From positions 62,001-126,000 of the forward strand of contig CAVPPJ010000008.1 of assembly GCA_963707065.1 (NCBI GenBank): a stretch of DNA of 64,000 nt, in the 5' to 3' direction. Source of the DNA: Palsa-506 sp963707065. Its GTDB lineage: Bacteria > Actinomycetota > Actinomycetes > Streptosporangiales > Streptosporangiaceae. The notes under the pieces were generated by a model, which had not been told where the DNA came from, did no database searches, and saw only the letters and a list, made by a program, of their open reading frames with translations. How positions within the stretch are numbered: the stretch's first letter is position 1; every line of letters starts with the position of its first letter. Of this stretch, positions 60,837-64,000 are shown piece after piece. The translations under genes and the position numbers were made by a program.

Positions 60837-61871
60837 CTAGTCCTTCTTCTCGGCGTGGCCGCCGAACTCGCTGCGCATCGCAGACAGGACCTTGTCGGTG
60901 AACTCGCCGAGGCCGCGGGATTCGAACCGCTGGATCAGCGCCGCGGTTATCACCGGGGCGGGAACGCCCTCGTCGACCGCGGCGAGGACTGTCCAGCGGC
61001 CTTCGCCGGAGTCCGAGACCCGGCCCTCGAAGTCGTCCAGCTGCGGCGACCGGGCCAGCGCATCCGCGGTCAGGTCGACCAGCCAGGATCCGACGACCGA
61101 GCCGCGGCGCCATACCTCGGCGACCTCGGCGACGTCGATGTCGTACTGGTAGAACTCCGGGTCGCGCAGGGGAGTGGTCTCCGCGTCACCCGATGACACT
61201 TCGGCCTTGCCGACGTTGGCGTGCTTGATGATGGACAGGCCCTCGGCGATCGCGGCCATCATGCCGTACTCGATGCCGTTGTGGACCATCTTGACGAAGT
61301 GCCCCGCCCCGTTCGGCCCGCAGTGCAGGTACCCGTCCGGGGCAGTGCCCGTGGTCCGGGTCCGGCCCGGGGTGGCCTCGGCGCTGCCGAAGCCGGGGGC
61401 CAGCGTGGCGAAGATCGGGTCCAGCCGCCCGACCGGCTCGTCCTCGCCGCCGATCATCAGGCAGTAGCCGCGGTCCAGGCCGAAGACCCCGCCCGAGGTG
61501 CCGCAGTCCAGGTAGTGGATCTGCTTCGGCGCGAGCTGCTTCGCCCGGATGATGTCGTCCCGGTAGTAGGAGTTCCCGCCGTCGATCACCGCGTCGCCGG
61601 GCTCCAGCAGCTCTGCCAGCTCGCCGAGCGTCTGCCCGGTGATGGCGGCGGGCAGCATCAGCCACGCGGCCCTCGGCGTCTCCAGCTTCGCGACGAAGTC
61701 CGCCAGGGACGTGGCGCCGGTCGCGCCCTCGGCCTCAAGCTGCTTCACGGCCTCGGAGCTGACGTCATAGACGACACAGCGGTGCCCGTCCCGCATCAGG
61801 CGGCGGACCAGGTTCGCGCCCATCCGGCCGAGCCCGATCATGCCGAGCTGCATGGGCTTGTCGGTTGTCAT
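60837..61871 (-). CDS. gnd: 6-phosphogluconate dehydrogenase, decarboxylating (short type)
   Basis: A 344-residue enzyme with GLGRMGANLVRRL at 11-23, VIDGGNSYYRDD, the substrate block LDCGTSGGVFGLDRGYCLMI and the catalytic KMVHNGIEYGMM. It converts 6-phosphogluconate to ribulose-5-phosphate with NAD(P)H release. The short form (about 300-345 residues, against about 470 in E. coli) is common in actinobacteria. It lies 27 nt downstream of pgi and is likely co-transcribed. Confidence 0.93.
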   Translation of the reverse strand: MTTDKPMQLGMIGLGRMGANLVRRLMRDGHRCVVYDVSSEAVKQLEAEGATGATSLADFVAKLETPRAAWLMLPAAITGQTLGELAELLEPGDAVIDGGNSYYRDDIIRAKQLAPKQIHYLDCGTSGGVFGLDRGYCLMIGGEDEPVGRLDPIFATLAPGFGSAEATPGRTRTTGTAPDGYLHCGPNGAGHFVKMVHNGIEYGMMAAIAEGLSIIKHANVGKAEVSSGDAETTPLRDPEFYQYDIDVAEVAEVWRRGSVVGSWLVDLTADALARSPQLDDFEGRVSDSGEGRWTVLAAVDEGVPAPVITAALIQRFESRGLGEFTDKVLSAMRSEFGGHAEKKD

Positions 61872-61898
61872 CGCTGTTCTCCTAGCTCCCGGCGCCCG

Positions 61899-63527
61899 CT
61901 AGCCCTTGAGGCCGCGGTAGCGCCGGATCAGGGCGTTGGTGGACGAGTCATGCGTGAGCTCGGGCTCGGTCTCGTTTTCCAGCTCGGGGATGATCGCGGC
62001 CGCCAGCACCTTGCCGAGCTCGACGCCCCACTGGTCAAAGGAGTCGATGCCCCAGATCGTGCCCTGGGTGAACACGCTGTGCTCGTACAGCGCCACCAGC
62101 GCGCCGAGCAGGCGCGGGGTCAGCTTCTCGGCCATCAGCACGTTGGTCGGGCGGTTGCCCTCCATCACCCGGTGCGGCGCTACCTCCGGCGGAGTGCCCT
62201 CGGCCAGCACCTCCTCCTCGGTCTTGCCGAACGCGAGGGCCTGGGCCTGCGCGAAGACGTTGGACGACAGCACGTCGTGGTGGTCGCGCAGCGGGTTGAG
62301 GCTCTGGCCGAAGCCGATCAGGTCGACCGGGATGAGCTTCGTGCCCTGGTGAATGAGCTGGTAGAAGCTGTGCTGGCCGTTCGTGCCCGGCTCGCCCCAG
62401 TAAACCGCCCCGGTCTGGTAGTCCACCGCGGTGCCGTCCAGGGTCACGTGCTTGCCGTTGGACTCCATCGTGAGCTGCTGCAGGTACGCGGGGAATCGCT
62501 TCAGGTACTGCTCGTACGGCATCACGCCGGCCGTCTGCGCGTCGAAGAAGTCCCCGTACCAGACCGCCAGCAGCCCCATCAGCACCGGCAGGTTCGCCTC
62601 CAGCGGCGCCGTGCGGAAGTGCTCGTCCATCTCGTGGAATCCGGCCAGCAACTCGCCGTAATGCCCGGGCCCGATCGCCAGCATGGTGGACAGGCCGATG
62701 GCCGAGTCCATCGAGTACCGGCCGCCGACCCAGTCCCAGAAGCCGAACATGTTCGCCGTGTCGATGCCGAACTCGGCGACCCGCTCGGCGTTCGTGGAAA
62801 CCGCCACGAAGTGCTTCGCCACCGCCGCCTCGTCGCCGAGCTGGCTGATCACCCAGTCCCGCGCCGAGCGGGCGTTCGTGCGGGTCTCCAGGGTGCCGAA
62901 CGTCTTGGACGAGATGATGAACAGCGTCTCGTCGGCGTACAGGTCGCGGGTGGCCTCGGCGAAATCGGTCGAGTCCACGTTGGAGACGAAGCGGAACGTC
63001 AGGTCGCGGCGGCTGTAGAAGCGCAGTGCCTCATAGGCCATCACCGGCCCGAGGTCGGAGCCGCCGATGCCGACGTTGATGATGTTCCTGATCGGCTTGC
63101 CGGTGAAGCCCTGCCACTGGCCTGACCTGACCCGCCCGGCGAAGTCCGCCATCCGGTCCAGCACTTCGTGTACCTGCGCCACGACGTCGGTGCCGTCGAC
63201 GATCAGCGAACTGCCCCTGGGCATCCGCAGCGCGACGTGCAGCACCGGCCGGTGCTCCGAGACGTTGATCGGCTCGCCGCGCAGCATCATGTCCCGGCGC
63301 TGCTCCAGCCCTGACTCGCGGGCAAGCTCGAGCAGCAGCCGCAGCGTCTCGTCGGTGACCCGGTTCTTGGAGTAATCCAGGTACAGCCCGGCCGCCTCGG
63401 CGCTGAGGCGCTCGCCGCGCCCCGGCTCCGCGGCGAACAGGTCGCGCAGGTGCCGTCCGCCGATCTCGGCGTGGTGCTGCTCCAGCGCCTTCCACGACGG
63501 GCGCTCGCGTAGCGGGATGGTCGGCAT
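61899..63527 (-). CDS. pgi: Glucose-6-phosphate isomerase
   Basis: A 542-residue isomerase of the standard bacterial type: GIGGSDLGPVM near 154, FRFVSNVDSTDF, the signature NMFGFWDWVGGRYSMDSAIG, GMMLAIGPG-like loop LAIGPGHYGEL and the C-terminal FDQWGVELGK. Interconverts glucose-6-phosphate and fructose-6-phosphate. It starts at ATG 63527, 88 nt downstream of the tal stop, and precedes gnd, giving a tal-pgi-gnd operon. Confidence 0.95.
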   Translation of the reverse strand: MPTIPLRERPSWKALEQHHAEIGGRHLRDLFAAEPGRGERLSAEAAGLYLDYSKNRVTDETLRLLLELARESGLEQRRDMMLRGEPINVSEHRPVLHVALRMPRGSSLIVDGTDVVAQVHEVLDRMADFAGRVRSGQWQGFTGKPIRNIINVGIGGSDLGPVMAYEALRFYSRRDLTFRFVSNVDSTDFAEATRDLYADETLFIISSKTFGTLETRTNARSARDWVISQLGDEAAVAKHFVAVSTNAERVAEFGIDTANMFGFWDWVGGRYSMDSAIGLSTMLAIGPGHYGELLAGFHEMDEHFRTAPLEANLPVLMGLLAVWYGDFFDAQTAGVMPYEQYLKRFPAYLQQLTMESNGKHVTLDGTAVDYQTGAVYWGEPGTNGQHSFYQLIHQGTKLIPVDLIGFGQSLNPLRDHHDVLSSNVFAQAQALAFGKTEEEVLAEGTPPEVAPHRVMEGNRPTNVLMAEKLTPRLLGALVALYEHSVFTQGTIWGIDSFDQWGVELGKVLAAAIIPELENETEPELTHDSSTNALIRRYRGLKG

Positions 63528-63615
63528 CTGTCGTCCCTCCGGTAGGTCATCCGGTCCGGTGACCGGGCCGCTCAGGTTACCGGGCAGCCCGGCCCGCCGG
63601 GCTGGTGATCGTCGC

Positions 63616-64000
63616 TCAGGTCAGGGACTCGCTGTGCGAGGAGATCACGTCCAGCAAGTCGGTCCACGCGTCGACGAACGCATCCGCGCCGTCATCCTGC
63701 AGCTTCGTCGCCAGTGCCTGCGCGTCGATGCCCGCGTCCGCGAACTTCGCGAGGACCTCGTCGCAGTCGCCGCCGTCGGCGGGCATCGCCTCGCCGACCT
63801 CGCCGTGATCAGCGAAGGCCTCCAGGGTCTTGTCCGGCATCGTGTTGATCGTGAACGGGGCGGCCAGGCCGTGCACGTACAGCGTGTCGGGCGCGTCCGG
63901 GTTCTTCGTCCCGGTGCTCGCCCACAGCAGCCGCTGCATGCGCACGCCCGCGTTCTCCAGCCGGAGCGCCCGGTCCGAGTTCAGCAGCTGCCGGTAGGCA
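63616..64000 (-). CDS. tal: Transaldolase, C-terminal part (runs off the window)
   Basis: The last 128 codons of a transaldolase: RMQRLLWASTGTKNP is the conserved phosphate-binding strand, followed by LYVHGLAAPFTINTMPDKTL and a helical end. The catalytic Lys lies upstream, beyond 64000. The frame is open to the window edge, so the gene continues. It transfers dihydroxyacetone units in the non-oxidative pentose-phosphate pathway and heads the tal-pgi-gnd operon. Confidence 0.92.
   Translation of the reverse strand, partial: AYRQLLNSDRALRLENAGVRMQRLLWASTGTKNPDAPDTLYVHGLAAPFTINTMPDKTLEAFADHGEVGEAMPADGGDCDEVLAKFADAGIDAQALATKLQDDGADAFVDAWTDLLDVISSHSESLT

Noticed and set aside
61221..63125. 634-codon plus-strand frame opposite gnd and pgi
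   Set aside because: Same reason; gnd and pgi signatures are unambiguous.
1..64000. CRISPR array, transposase, rRNA or phage genes
   Set aside because: No spaced direct repeats, DDE-type or tyrosine recombinase motifs, rRNA segments or phage structural genes were seen on either strand.

Overview
The window is very GC-rich, with frequent GTG starts and strong GGAGG-type ribosome binding sites. Its gene families (MalT-like LuxR giants, DUF4389, DUF5996, UvrA paralogues, PspA, orphan MreB, CYP102-like P450) are typical of a large-genome soil actinomycete, probably in the Streptosporangiales/Streptomycetales range. The genus cannot be fixed from sequence alone. There is no rRNA, CRISPR array, transposase or phage structural module. 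The only tRNA-like sequence is a 3' half of a tRNA-Val(TAC)-like gene near 18.7 kb.

Layout. 0-16.5 kb: small enzymes and exporters with regulators. These are a VOC protein, an SDR, an MFS exporter and a MalT-like LuxR regulator on the minus strand; a glycosylase/SDR operon; an MBL hydrolase; a UvrA-like ABC protein; a PdxI-like reductase; an MFS exporter divergent from its LysR regulator; and a beta-hydroxyacid-dehydrogenase-like enzyme. 16.5-43.1 kb: a gene-poor, decayed stretch. Intact genes (glutaminase glsA, a GH26-like secreted protein, an ABC exporter, a DHA2 exporter, a cupredoxin-like protein, a Crp regulator) alternate with frameshifted genes and recognisable stubs: GNAT, alpha/beta-hydrolase, PAP2, DUF7144-like, TPR, VOC and epimerase. 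Three membrane or transport genes at 34-36 kb share a promoter with a double stem-loop motif, suggesting a small regulon. 43.9-48.4 kb: the standout locus, one 1420-residue protein that joins two FHA domains to a complete self-sufficient P450-reductase. It appears to be read from a leaderless promoter and is followed by a 56-residue membrane peptide gene. 48.4-56.4 kb: two methyltransferases, a DUF5996 protein, an SDR, PspA, an orphan MreB-like protein, and a TetR/amino-acid-permease operon. 56.5-64 kb: a carbon-metabolism block with zwf and an alcohol dehydrogenase, then gnd, pgi and tal, interrupted by an MFS gene and a TauD stub.

How the parts fit. zwf, gnd, pgi and tal cover the oxidative pentose-phosphate branch and its recycling, and so could supply NADPH. 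The P450-reductase fusion is an NADPH consumer whose FHA domains predict docking to phosphothreonine proteins, hence Ser/Thr kinase signalling. No kinase lies in the window, so that link is inference. All function calls rest on reading motifs and family resemblance by eye; no database search was run.
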